Of a DNA stretch of 64,000 nt, positions 43,430 to 52,614 are shown piece after piece (the first letter of the stretch is position 1; every line of letters starts with the position of its first letter). Origin of the DNA: an uncultured Spirochaetaceae bacterium (GTDB taxonomy: Bacteria > Spirochaetota > Spirochaetia > Sphaerochaetales > Sphaerochaetaceae). The stretch is taken from NCBI GenBank assembly GCA_944392965.1, contig CALXYM010000001.1:1-64000 (forward strand). The letters run 5' to 3'. A model generated the notes under the pieces. That model was not told the DNA's origin. It made no database searches and saw nothing but the letters and a program-made list of their open reading frames with translations. Made by a program: the position numbers and the translations under genes.

Positions 43430-46081
43430 GTGAAACCGTATCTGGAGAAAGTTTCCAGTGTTTTGAGTGAGTTCGGAACTACAGAAAAAGGATTAAGTCA
43501 GGAAGAAGCGAAGAAGAGGCTTGCATCTGATGGTCCGAACAAACTTGCAGAGGGAAAAAAAGAATCATTATTCAAGAAGTTCCTGCATGAGTTGAGCGAG
43601 CCGATGCTCATCATCCTCATGGTGGCAGCGGTGCTTTCTGTTGGAACATCATATCTTTCGGGAGAGCCTGAATGGGCGGATGCGATCATCATCCTGATCG
43701 TTGTGCTTATCAATGCTGTCCTTGGTGTGGCTCAGGAGGCCAAGGCGGAGGCTGCAATTGCGGCTCTTCAGGAGATAGCAGCGGCCCAATCCAAGGTAAT
43801 GCGTGACGGATTTCAGCACACGATTCCATCAGAAGAGATCGTAAAAGGTGATATTGTCATCCTAGAAGCGGGAGACAGCGTTCCTGCTGATGCCCGTATC
43901 ATAGAGGAGGCTTCGCTGAAAGTAGAAGAGGCTGCTCTTACAGGAGAATCCGTTCCATCTGAGAAACAGTCGGCAGAGCTCAAGAGTGAATCCGATGTCC
44001 CTCTCGGAGATAGGAAGAACATGGTATACATGGGCTCTACTGTCGTGTATGGAAGAGCTACTGTCTGTGTATGCGATACAGGAATGAACACCGAGATGGG
44101 TAAGATCGCTACAGCCCTTGAGACTGCAGAGAAGGAGGAGACTCCTTTACAGATAAAGCTCAATCAGCTTTCAAAGATCCTTACATATCTCGTACTGGGT
44201 ATCTGTGCTGTCATCTTCGCAATAGATATCATAAGAAATGCGATTACCGATGTCGTTACGTTCCAGAGTATTCTTGATACGTTCATGATTGCAATCAGCC
44301 TTGCTGTTGCTGCAATTCCTGAAGGTCTTGCGGCTGTTGTAACCATTGTGCTCTCAATCGGTGTTACGAAGATGAGTAAGAACAAGGCAATCATCCGAAA
44401 ACTTACGGCAGTTGAGACTCTCGGTTGTACCGAGGTGATCTGTTCTGATAAGACTGGAACACTTACTCAGAATAAGATGACTGTCGTTGACAGCTATTCT
44501 GATGATACCGCTCTTCTTGCAAAAGCGATGGCTCTTTGTTCGGATGCAAAACTTGATCAGAATTCAAACGCGGTCGGAGAACCTACCGAGTGCGCTCTTG
44601 TGAACTGGGCATATAAGCTTGGGTTCAACAAGAATGATGCAGAAGAGGGAGCAGATAAGAGGGTAGGAGAAGCTCCATTCGATTCATCTCGTAAGCTCAT
44701 GAGTACTGTCCACACAAGTGGAAACAGTTTCATCCAGTACACGAAAGGTGCTCCGGATGAACTTCTCAAGAAGTGCACGAGAATCCTTAAGAATGGAGAG
44801 GAATGTGATATCACGGATGCCGACAGAGAGGAAATCCTGAAGGCTAACAAGGGCTTTGCCGATAAGGCCCTCCGTGTTCTTGCCGCCGCATATCATAAAT
44901 ATGACAGCATGCCATCCAGCTGTAAGGCTGAGGATCTTGAGAAGGATCTCGTTTTCATAGGACTGGCAGGCATGATCGACCCTGTGCGCCCTGAGGTGAA
45001 GGCTGCCATCGAGGAGTGCCGTTCTGCGGGAATCCGCCCTGTGATGATCACAGGAGACCATAAGGATACGGCAATCGCGATTGCTAAGGAACTTGGCATC
45101 ATCACAGAGGCTTCTCAGGCAATCACAGGAAGTGAGCTCGATAAGTACAGCGATGAAGAGCTTGATAAGCTCATTGAAAACTACGGAGTATATGCCCGTG
45201 TACAGCCAGAGCATAAGGTAAAGATCGTTCAGGCATGGAAGAGGAAGGGTAAGGTTGTCGCAATGACCGGTGATGGCGTAAACGACGCTCCTTCTATTAA
45301 GAATGCCGATATCGGAGTCGGTATGGGTATCACGGGAACCGATGTCACGAAGAACGTTGCGGACATGGTTCTTGCCGATGATAACTTCGCAACGATCGTC
45401 GAGGCTGTTGCTGAAGGTAGGAGGATTTACGACAACATCCGTAAGGCCATCCAGTTCCTTCTTGCATCCAACTTCGCAGAGGTTCTTTCAATTTTCTTCT
45501 CATCCCTGATGGGCTTCACGATCCTGCGTCCTGCGCATCTTCTCTGGATCAACCTCATCACCGACTGTTTCCCTGCGATTGCCCTTGGTATGGAAGTAGG
45601 GGAAGAGGATATCATGAAGAGACCTCCTAGGAAGAAGAGCGAAGGGGTCTTTGCTGGTGGAATGGGATTTGATTGCGTGTTCCAAGGCGTTGTCACATCC
45701 GCTCTCACGCTTCTTTCCTATTTCATAGGCGAGTATATAGAGAATGGTGCTTTCCATATCGTGAACTCCGAAGATGGTATGACGATGGCATTCCTGACGC
45801 TCTCGATGATCGAGATCTTCCACTCATTCAACATGAGAAGTCTCGATAAGAGCCTCTTCAAGCTCAAAGGACATAACAAGTATCTTTACTGGTCACTTAT
45901 CGGAAGCTTCGTGGCTACTGTACTTGTTCTTTATGTACCGTTCCTGAGAAATGCTTTCAGCTTCCAGCACATCTCACTCTTTGAGTTTGCGATTGCTCTC
46001 ATCCTTGCGTTCATGATCATTCCTGTCGTTGAAATCCAGAAGATTTTCAAGCGTGCAGGAGAGAGGAAGAGAAACGTTTAA
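43430..46081 (+). CDS. P-type ATPase, probable Ca2+ exporter (P2A/P2B)
   Basis: 883 residues, start GTG with TAGGAGGAAA ahead. N-terminal EAKKRLASDGPNKLAE, actuator loop ALTGESVPSEKQ (TGES), PEGLAAVVTIVLSIG in M4 (the cation site; PEGL as in Ca2+ pumps), phosphorylation motif ICSDKTGTLTQNKMTV, nucleotide region with KGAPDELL, and hinge MTGDGVNDAPSIKNADIGV. About ten membrane helices. It pumps Ca2+ (or another cation) out. It is transcribed alone and closed by a strong terminator. Confidence 0.92.
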   Translation: MKPYLEKVSSVLSEFGTTEKGLSQEEAKKRLASDGPNKLAEGKKESLFKKFLHELSEPMLIILMVAAVLSVGTSYLSGEPEWADAIIILIVVLINAVLGVAQEAKAEAAIAALQEIAAAQSKVMRDGFQHTIPSEEIVKGDIVILEAGDSVPADARIIEEASLKVEEAALTGESVPSEKQSAELKSESDVPLGDRKNMVYMGSTVVYGRATVCVCDTGMNTEMGKIATALETAEKEETPLQIKLNQLSKILTYLVLGICAVIFAIDIIRNAITDVVTFQSILDTFMIAISLAVAAIPEGLAAVVTIVLSIGVTKMSKNKAIIRKLTAVETLGCTEVICSDKTGTLTQNKMTVVDSYSDDTALLAKAMALCSDAKLDQNSNAVGEPTECALVNWAYKLGFNKNDAEEGADKRVGEAPFDSSRKLMSTVHTSGNSFIQYTKGAPDELLKKCTRILKNGEECDITDADREEILKANKGFADKALRVLAAAYHKYDSMPSSCKAEDLEKDLVFIGLAGMIDPVRPEVKAAIEECRSAGIRPVMITGDHKDTAIAIAKELGIITEASQAITGSELDKYSDEELDKLIENYGVYARVQPEHKVKIVQAWKRKGKVVAMTGDGVNDAPSIKNADIGVGMGITGTDVTKNVADMVLADDNFATIVEAVAEGRRIYDNIRKAIQFLLASNFAEVLSIFFSSLMGFTILRPAHLLWINLITDCFPAIALGMEVGEEDIMKRPPRKKSEGVFAGGMGFDCVFQGVVTSALTLLSYFIGEYIENGAFHIVNSEDGMTMAFLTLSMIEIFHSFNMRSLDKSLFKLKGHNKYLYWSLIGSFVATVLVLYVPFLRNAFSFQHISLFEFAIALILAFMIIPVVEIQKIFKRAGERKRNV

Positions 46082-46093
46082 TAGATATTTTAT

Positions 46094-46118
46094 AGCCCGG
46101 CTTTGCCCGGGCTTTTTT
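46094..46118 (+). terminator. Intrinsic terminator of the P-type ATPase gene
   Basis: Stem AGCCCGG/CCGGGCT (46094-46100, 46107-46113), then TTTTTT. Confidence 0.93.
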
Positions 46119-46192
46119 CTTGCTTTGACATAATCTCCATAATTATTTCTTGCCTCAACTTTTTTTTCTTTTTACCTTAAAGGCAGGAGCAG

Positions 46193-48100
46193 ATGATGCA
46201 GGAAATAAAAGAACCTAATAATAATGAGAATAACAGGCAACCTAAGAAATCGTTGCTTTACTACTATTTAATAGCAATGTGTATCCTCCTTCTCTTAAAT
46301 GCGGTTTTCTTCCCTTCAATAAACAGGGGAGGAGTCACAGAAGTAGGATATAACCAGTTTCTGGATATGATAGATGCCGGTAAGGTCGTACAGGTGGCTT
46401 ATGATGAGGCGAACAGCCAATATGCCTTTATTGCGAATGAGAACGGCACTCCCGGGGTATATGTCACCGGTGTCTGGCCTAATGATGGGGAGAGACTTCT
46501 TGAACAGCTGAGAAACAATCCAGATATAACATTCAGCGCCTCAATCCCTACTCAGGCCAATCCTATCATGGAATTCCTCACAAACTGGGTTCTGCCTATC
46601 ATAATTTTCATAGTAATTGGCAATCTCCTTTCGCGGTATATGATGAAACGGATGGGAGGAGGTGGAATGGGTGCCTTCGGCAATGCCATGCAGTTTGGTA
46701 AATCGGGGGCAAAGGTCTATGTCGAGGATGCCCAGACAGGGGTACACTTCTCAGATGTCGCAGGCCAAGATGAGGCTAAGGAGTCTTTGAAGGAGGTCGT
46801 ACAGTTCCTCCATGAGCCGGAGAAATATGCAAAGATAGGTGCGAAACTCCCAAAGGGTGTTCTCCTTGTGGGTCCTCCCGGAACCGGTAAGACCCTTCTT
46901 GCAAAAGCTGTAGCTGGAGAGGCAGGAGTACCGTTCTTCTCAATCAGCGGCAGTGAGTTCGTCGAGATGTTCGTGGGAATGGGAGCTGCGAAGGTGCGTG
47001 ATCTCTTTAAACAGGCGAATGAGAAGGCTCCCTGCATAGTATTCATCGATGAGATCGATGCCATAGGAAAGAAGAGGGACACCTCCGGTTTCTCCTCAAA
47101 TGATGAGAGGGAGCAGACTCTTAATCAGCTTCTTGCGGAGATGGATGGATTTGATGGCAGGAAAGGTGTTGTCCTTCTTGCCGCTACGAACCGTCCAGAG
47201 AGCCTTGATCCGGCACTTTTGAGGCCAGGACGCTTTGACCGTCGTGTTCCTGTAGAGCTGCCTGATCTTCTGGGAAGAAAAGCGATTCTTCTTGTTCATG
47301 CGAAGGATGTGAAGATGGAAGGTCCGATAGACTGGGATATCATCGCACGTGCCACAGCCGGTGCAAGTGGCGCAGAGCTTGCGAATATAATAAATGAAGC
47401 AGCTCTTACTGCTGTCAGAAGAGGTCGTGATACCGTTATCCAGAAGGATATCGAGGACAGTGTTGAGACCGTGATTGCGGGAGCAGAGAGGAAGAGTGCC
47501 GTTGTAAGCGAGAGCGATAAGAGGATCGTCTCCTACCATGAGATAGGACATGCTCTTGTTGCGGCAAAACAGAACAACAGCGCTCCTGTCACGAAGATAA
47601 CCATAGTTCCGAGAACAGGTGGAGCCCTCGGATATACCATGCAGGTGGATGAGGGGGAGAAGCTTCTCATGAGCAAGGTCGAGATTCTTAATAAGATAGC
47701 GACCCTTACTGGGGGAAGAGCCGCAGAGGAGTTCATATTTGGAAAGGATAATATGACCACAGGAGCCAGCAATGACATCGAGCAGGCGACGAAACTTGCA
47801 AGAGCACTCGTTACCCGTTATGGTATGACCGATGATTTTGACATGGTCGCACTGGAGACACAGAACAACCAGTATCTGGGAGGGGATACGAGCCTCTCAT
47901 GCTCAGCAGACACTGCGGCGAAGATTGATGAGAAGGTATTCTCAATTGTAAAGGATGCTCATAAGAAGGCATCCGATATCATAAGGGACAATGAAAAGAA
48001 ACTTCATGAGCTCGCATCCTATCTTCTTGAGAAGGAGACGATAACAGGAGAGGAGTTCATGAACATTCTTAACAAGGATAATAAGGAAAAGAGTGTATGA
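46193..48100 (+). CDS. ftsH: ATP-dependent zinc metalloprotease FtsH
   Basis: 635 residues; membrane-bound AAA+ protease. Helix 1 ([20 protein letters not shown]), periplasmic part, helix 2 ([20 protein letters not shown]), Walker [21 protein letters not shown], Walker [19 protein letters not shown] region [20 protein letters not shown], zinc site HEIGHA, and a coiled C-terminus. A duplicate ATG at 46196 is an alternative start. Degrades damaged membrane proteins and regulators. Confidence 0.97.
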   Translation: MMQEIKEPNNNENNRQPKKSLLYYYLIAMCILLLLNAVFFPSINRGGVTEVGYNQFLDMIDAGKVVQVAYDEANSQYAFIANENGTPGVYVTGVWPNDGERLLEQLRNNPDITFSASIPTQANPIMEFLTNWVLPIIIFIVIGNLLSRYMMKRMGGGGMGAFGNAMQFGKSGAKVYVEDAQTGVHFSDVAGQDEAKESLKEVVQFLHEPEKYAKIGAKLPKGVLLVGPPGTGKTLLAKAVAGEAGVPFFSISGSEFVEMFVGMGAAKVRDLFKQANEKAPCIVFIDEIDAIGKKRDTSGFSSNDEREQTLNQLLAEMDGFDGRKGVVLLAATNRPESLDPALLRPGRFDRRVPVELPDLLGRKAILLVHAKDVKMEGPIDWDIIARATAGASGAELANIINEAALTAVRRGRDTVIQKDIEDSVETVIAGAERKSAVVSESDKRIVSYHEIGHALVAAKQNNSAPVTKITIVPRTGGALGYTMQVDEGEKLLMSKVEILNKIATLTGGRAAEEFIFGKDNMTTGASNDIEQATKLARALVTRYGMTDDFDMVALETQNNQYLGGDTSLSCSADTAAKIDEKVFSIVKDAHKKASDIIRDNEKKLHELASYLLEKETITGEEFMNILNKDNKEKSV

Positions 48101-48182
48101 ATGCCACTTTAATCCGTATTTTCTGGGTTTGAGGTATATGGCTGCCGTCTGAGGTAAGTAATTCTTGGAGAAACAATGTTTT

Positions 48183-48203
48183 GGGCCTTGTGCGGGCCCT
48201 TTT
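48183..48203 (+). terminator. Terminator of ftsH
   Basis: Stem GGGCC/GGCCC (48183-48187, 48195-48199) then TTTT. Short stem, well placed 80 bases after the stop. Confidence 0.55.
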
Positions 48204-48257
48204 GTTGTGCTCGAATCATATTACCTAATTTAATGAATATGGATTATGACATAGAAA

Positions 48258-48780
48258 ACGGACTATGTCGATTCGTTCAAGAAGCCGCCAAGCACGGAAA
48301 TCAAGCTCATTAGCGGCAAGTAGTATCACTACCGGACAAGCTGCGAATATGACAGGAGACAAAGAGGTTGAGAAAGAAATATCCCAAGAGGAGAGCGAAT
48401 TTGCCTACCGCAGATATCGAGATCTAGGACAAGGAGGTAGGTACACCTCGTATTTCTACAATAGGGCACGTACCTCCTCCGTCAACTGCAGGTATATTTT
48501 CCGATTAATGAAAGGAGCTGTTTGCCATCGTAGTTATAAGAGCAGTCTACGAATCTCCACCCAAGAGGGATGCAGTCCGGTATGAATGTTCAATCCTGTC
48601 AGAAATCTATTTGGTACTGAGACTCTCGAATGATGACATTTCTCCACTTCTGCAGAGGGGCGACATGGACAGGAAGCACATCAGACTGTTCCTGAACCAC
48701 CTGTCAAGCCTGATAGCCTACGATGATTCCATTATATGACAAAGAGACAGCAACATGCTGAAAAACTCTTCTTCAAGGAT
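48258..48780 (+). pseudogene. Degenerate IS1634-type transposase, copy 1
   Basis: Several frames on the plus strand are recognisable. From 48261: DYVDSFKKPPSTEIKLISGK, then stops and shifts. From 48515: ELFAIVVIRAVYESPPKRDA followed by VRYECSILSEIYLVLRLSND and SSLIAYDDSII, then TGA at 48737. The SFKKPPxTEI start and the order resemble IS1634/IS4-like transposases as I recall them. It is broken by frameshifts and stops. The stretch 48781-48993 holds further fragments without an open frame. A second partial copy lies at 55795-55990. Confidence 0.65.
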
Positions 48781-48993
48781 TTCAGAGTAAAACTCTTGTC
48801 AACTGCCACATGCAAGAGCATAGGAGAGCGGAAAGTGTAGAAACTCACTGAGAAACGGAAGTCTTTTCTGGTCAAGTTCGATGTCGATATTTAGGGTATT
48901 CTGGAGGCCCTCAACACTTCAATTTGAGGCACTTCTTGATCCTTAAAACTCAGAAGGTATAGTTTTATTCAAACCAACATACTACTTGTATTG

Positions 48994-50292
48994 TCATAAA
49001 ACGATTGGAAAATGCTTTTTAATGCACCAAGGATCAGGATAATTGATATCCTTCCCGAAGAATAAATTGCGTGCCATACATCCTCCTCGACAAACATTGT
49101 AATAATTACAATTTAAGCAAGCTGCATTTCCCTCTAATTTTCTTAAACTCAGAAATTTAATGCCATTCTCCCATATATTCTTAATGCTTTTATTTCGCAA
49201 ATTATCATTTTCGGATTTTTTCAATTCATCTGGAAGAAAACCGCAAGTAAGGGCATTACCCTCAGCGTCAAACACTATATTCACTTTGCCTGCGAAACAT
49301 CCATAGCCTTCATATGGGTATACTATATCCAATGGAACTATGATATTATCGTCTGAATTATATACAAGTCGTGTATCTCCCCATGAAAAATCCAAAGTAA
49401 ATTTGTCCTTATATTTTTTATTCCAAATATTTTGAGCTTCTTTTATAAAAAAGATATATTGCTCTGCGGTAAGAAATACATCGCGATTTTTTATAACATT
49501 TCCTGCTGGTTTAACTGGTCGTACTTTAAGACGGTCAAATCCAAATTCATTGATTAAGGCAAGTAATTTCTCAGCAGTCTGAAAATTGTATGGATTAATT
49601 GTAATACTTGCTGCAATTGTAAATCTACAATACTGTTTCAACAATTTAAGATTATCTTTAATTAGAGAAAGTCCTTTTACACCCCGCACTCTTTCATACT
49701 CAGACTCGTCTGAGCCATCAATACTGATTGACAAGTATTTCAGATTCCATTTTGCCATACGTTGTACAAGTTTTTCATCAGTCAATAATAGACCATTCGT
49801 GAAAACCTTAGTTACAATATTGCGCTCTAAGCATGCTTCTACAAAATCAGGAAAAGTACTCTTTGTAAAAGGCTCACCTCCACCAATTAAAATTTCATTA
49901 ATACCTAATTCATACATCTGATCCAGCATATGAATTTTCTCTTCAAATGTCATTTCTGACGAAGATGAATCACTTTTAGAAAAACAGTGAGCACAATTCA
50001 AATTACACGATGAAGTGTAATAAAAATGAACACGCCCAGGAGCAGAAAGTGTATCGTTTGTAAATCCAGAATCAATTAGCCTATAATTGGGATGATAGTT
50101 AACTAAAAATTCTTCGTCTTCTAAGAATGAAGCATCTTCTTCTCCAATGGTCTGCAAAATTTTTGTATCTGGAATATTTTTTAAATACGCAAGTGCACTG
50201 TAAAATTCTTCGTCTATCAAAATATTTGTGTCTTCTTGGCGGTCATAGACCAACCCACCAAAAAACTCATGTCGCACAACATACCTTTCCAT
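48994..50292 (-). CDS. Radical SAM/SPASM-like enzyme with PqqD-like N-terminus
   Basis: 432 residues from the ATG at 50292 (GGAG 7 bases ahead). Residues 1-50 (MERYVVRHEFFGGLVYDRQE) resemble the PqqD/RRE peptide-binding domain. The radical SAM cluster motif is CNLNCAHC (CX3CX2C). The C-terminus has SPASM-like cysteines: YGCFAG, CGF, CLNCNYYNVCRGGC, CIKKHF. This layout is typical of enzymes that modify ribosomal peptides (PqqE/MftC-type, sactipeptide and related). It follows the 26-residue peptide gene by about 125 bases. It is the last gene of the AT-rich island. Confidence 0.88.
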   Translation of the reverse strand: MERYVVRHEFFGGLVYDRQEDTNILIDEEFYSALAYLKNIPDTKILQTIGEEDASFLEDEEFLVNYHPNYRLIDSGFTNDTLSAPGRVHFYYTSSCNLNCAHCFSKSDSSSSEMTFEEKIHMLDQMYELGINEILIGGGEPFTKSTFPDFVEACLERNIVTKVFTNGLLLTDEKLVQRMAKWNLKYLSISIDGSDESEYERVRGVKGLSLIKDNLKLLKQYCRFTIAASITINPYNFQTAEKLLALINEFGFDRLKVRPVKPAGNVIKNRDVFLTAEQYIFFIKEAQNIWNKKYKDKFTLDFSWGDTRLVYNSDDNIIVPLDIVYPYEGYGCFAGKVNIVFDAEGNALTCGFLPDELKKSENDNLRNKSIKNIWENGIKFLSLRKLEGNAACLNCNYYNVCRGGCMARNLFFGKDINYPDPWCIKKHFPIVL

Positions 50293-50418
50293 ACTAAACT
50301 CCATTCAATTATGTTGTTCTATTTAAGGCAGTATGTGAAAGATTAAAATCAGAATTAGGTTATAAACCCCATATACAGTACGATTGGTTAAATAAGTTTC
50401 AAATTTATATTTTAAATC

Positions 50419-50499
50419 TCAAGTACACCACTTAAAACGGATAACTTTTTTGCCTGACAATTTTGAAATAGAATTTGCAAAAATGTATTTCTTTTTCAT
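50419..50499 (-). CDS. 26-residue peptide, candidate RiPP precursor
   Basis: A tiny gene read by eye: AAGGAGGGGAT ahead of ATG at 50499, TGA at 50419-50421. The peptide begins MKKKYIFANSISKLSG and ends KKVIRFKWCT: basic, with Lys, Trp, Cys and Thr at the end as possible modification sites. It lies directly upstream of the PqqD-radical SAM gene and downstream of the methyltransferase, all on one strand. The strong ribosome site and position support it; the short length leaves real doubt. An in-frame ATG 11 codons upstream (50532) would add residues with Cys, but lacks its own ribosome site. Confidence 0.5.
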   Translation of the reverse strand: MKKKYIFANSISKLSGKKVIRFKWCT

Positions 50500-50555
50500 A
50501 TCCCCTCCTTTTTCGTAACCACATACTGCCATAAAGGCAACAACAAAACAAATGC

Positions 50556-51344
50556 CTATTTTTGCAATATTATAACATTGTGTTTAGAAGCCCCCAAGAT
50601 AAATCTTTCTGTTGATTTTTCATATAAATAGTCACAAAGGACATCTAATTGTTCTTGAGACAAAGATGCTACCTTATCATAAAAATAGCCCAGCTCTAAA
50701 TCTACAGCACAATGGGAAAGAATAGAGCAATTAAAATCTTTTGCAAGGCGTTCCATTTCTTCTGGAGAAGAGAAATATGTACACCCCCAGAACCCTCTTC
50801 GTTGGCCTGGCAGATAACCATGTTCAGCTAAATACATTACCTCTCCGAACGGAATTTTGTAAACAGAATTATTTAACAAATTCCACATAGCAAAATGCCG
50901 AGGCATATAGGCCAATATCAATACTCCATCATTTTTCAGAACCCGAAGACATTCTTCAATACATTTCGCATTAAGATCAGGTCTCAAATGATACATTGGA
51001 CCAAGACATAACACAACATCAAAAGATGAATCGACGTGACGTTTTAAATTCAGAGCATCATCCACATAAGCTTCAATTTTGTTTGGATACTTCTCTTCGA
51101 GTATTTTAATATTTCGAGGAGAAAGATCTGAGGCCACAATTCTGTTACATCCATTTCCCAAATAGAAGTCAATATATGCACCTGGACCAGAGGCACAATC
51201 TAACAAATCACAACCACGGTATATATATGGTTTGATGATTCTACATGTGTTGATATACTCAATCTTTTTGCGGGGATCAATGAATCTATTTTCTTCATCG
51301 TCATTTTCGTAATACTCTTGAACTCGTTTTACTTCATTATTCAT
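50556..51344 (-). CDS. SAM-dependent methyltransferase (class I)
   Basis: 262 residues. SAM-binding motif LLDCASGPGAYIDFYLGNGC, acidic strand end VASDLSPRNIKIL, and VVLCLGPMYHLRPDL (motif IV). The C-terminal part GFWGCTYFSSPEEMERL is less conserved. Methyltransf_11/25 type, with an unknown substrate, perhaps the peptide or a sugar in this cluster. It overlaps the GNAT gene by 8 bases and ends 56 bases before the peptide ATG. Confidence 0.87.
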   Translation of the reverse strand: MNNEVKRVQEYYENDDEENRFIDPRKKIEYINTCRIIKPYIYRGCDLLDCASGPGAYIDFYLGNGCNRIVASDLSPRNIKILEEKYPNKIEAYVDDALNLKRHVDSSFDVVLCLGPMYHLRPDLNAKCIEECLRVLKNDGVLILAYMPRHFAMWNLLNNSVYKIPFGEVMYLAEHGYLPGQRRGFWGCTYFSSPEEMERLAKDFNCSILSHCAVDLELGYFYDKVASLSQEQLDVLCDYLYEKSTERFILGASKHNVIILQK

Positions 51345-51810
51345 CTATACCATATTCTAAACTCATTTTCTGAAGACAAAAGCCATTTTTTACAAAAAAC
51401 TTTTCTGATTCATGATTAAATGCCCACACATTACTTTCAAGACGACTGCATCCAATTGACTTTGCGAAGTCTTTGACATATGCAAGCATCGAACTTCCAA
51501 CTTTATTTTTTCTAAAATTCAGATCAACACAAGTATCTTCGATACTAATTACTTTTGCATTTCGATACTTTATATCATCAGTGTATGTATGAATTGTGCA
51601 GAGGATAACGCCTATAATCTTTTCGCTATTAGTAGCAACAACAATTAAATGATTGGATGATAATATATTATATTCGAGTTTCTTGCGTGTAATGTGATAT
51701 GGATGTTCAACAAATATATCTGGCCGATTTTGCCCATGCTTATCGGCAACTAAATTTGTCAATTGTAAAATTTGATCGATATCTTTTGTGCTAGCTTGTC
51801 TAATAATCAT
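51337..51810 (-). CDS. GNAT-family acetyltransferase
   Basis: 157 residues. IIRQASTKDIDQILQLTNLV, then VISIEDTCVDLNFRKNKVGS with the acetyl-CoA loop (RKNKVGSSML), and WAFNHESEKFFVKNGF. Acetylates an amine; the substrate is unknown, possibly a sugar or peptide amine here. AAGGA precedes the ATG. Overlaps the methyltransferase. Confidence 0.85.
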   Translation of the reverse strand: MIIRQASTKDIDQILQLTNLVADKHGQNRPDIFVEHPYHITRKKLEYNILSSNHLIVVATNSEKIIGVILCTIHTYTDDIKYRNAKVISIEDTCVDLNFRKNKVGSSMLAYVKDFAKSIGCSRLESNVWAFNHESEKFFVKNGFCLQKMSLEYGIDE

Positions 51811-51822
51811 TTCAAATCCTTA

Positions 51823-51954
51823 TTAATCTAAACCCATACACTTGAATAATCTTACTTGGTTAGGGTATTTGTCTTTTCCGCATTCGCAACGAACATCAAG
51901 TGACACGTCAGATAGGAATAAATTTTTAATATAACCTAATGTATAGATTATCAT
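51823..51954 (-). CDS. 43-residue protein, unknown, Cys-containing
   Basis: A small gene found by reading the minus strand: ATG at 51954 overlaps the cytidylyltransferase stop (ATGA), TAA at 51823-51825. The sequence runs MIIYTLGYIKNLFLSDVSLD and VRCECGKDKYPNQV, then RLFKCMGLD, with three Cys (CEC...C). The spacing of CEC and the Gly-Leu end recalls the C-terminal ECDC...YRAIGLRCDC part of the radical SAM protein at 54065. It could be a precursor peptide, an accessory domain, or a remnant of a radical SAM end. The gene coupling favours translation. Confidence 0.5.
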   Translation of the reverse strand: MIIYTLGYIKNLFLSDVSLDVRCECGKDKYPNQVRLFKCMGLD

Positions 51955-52613
51955 ATTATTTCTCCCAATTTACGTTTAAAAAGGAAATCAGCAATCTCAA
52001 AATCTAACTCCGAATCAATATCGATAGCTTCCGTTTCATTTACAGGAAGAAATAGATGTTTGGGACAAATAATATTCTTATATTTTATCATATCTGTTTT
52101 AGATATAATATTTACTGCAAAATTCAGGGCATAAATGTTTGGTAAATCCTGACTTCGAGGCTGGCTCATTGGATTATAATTAATGGCAGATCCCTCAAGA
52201 TACATAAATTCCTTTATCAGATGTACTGTATTAACTGATACCTGGTTTTTTATATGCTCTTTGAACAATGATATTGCATTGTATATAGTAGTATCTTCTA
52301 TCAACGGATTTGTTACATTGCAATAAGCAATATAATCAGAAGGAAAATTCTCTGCCATATTTACGTATACATCATTCATCGAAATATAAGAAGTTGCATA
52401 TTTTTCATCTCTTTTGACAGTTTCACAATTTAATTTACGAGCTAAATCCAACATTGAAGAATCGTTGGAATTCACAACAATTCCATCTATACCGTTTATC
52501 CTAGATAATTGCCTAATTTTAATTTCTAGCAGAGAACTATTACCAAACCTTCGGATATTCTTATTTTTTACACGCTCTGAACCTGAGCGAACAGCAATTA
52601 AAGCTTTTAGCAT
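51951..52613 (-). CDS. CMP-sugar (acylneuraminate-like) cytidylyltransferase
   Basis: 220 residues from the ATG at 52613 (GGAG ahead). ALIAVRSGSERVKNKNIRRF is the RxGSxRxxxKN motif of NeuA/KdsB-type nucleotidyltransferases; NVTNPLIEDTTIYNA and TEAIDIDSELDFEIAD match later NeuA regions. Likely activates a sialic-acid-like nonulosonic sugar or related acid with CTP. Sits 1 base after the glycosyltransferase-like stop. I see no sugar-biosynthesis gene in the window. Confidence 0.8.
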   Translation of the reverse strand: MLKALIAVRSGSERVKNKNIRRFGNSSLLEIKIRQLSRINGIDGIVVNSNDSSMLDLARKLNCETVKRDEKYATSYISMNDVYVNMAENFPSDYIAYCNVTNPLIEDTTIYNAISLFKEHIKNQVSVNTVHLIKEFMYLEGSAINYNPMSQPRSQDLPNIYALNFAVNIISKTDMIKYKNIICPKHLFLPVNETEAIDIDSELDFEIADFLFKRKLGEII

Positions 52614-52614
52614 T

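Noticed and set aside
48265-48585. 106-codon ORF between ftsH and the island
   Set aside because: The recognisable transposase text lies in other frames of the same DNA, so this frame is accidental.
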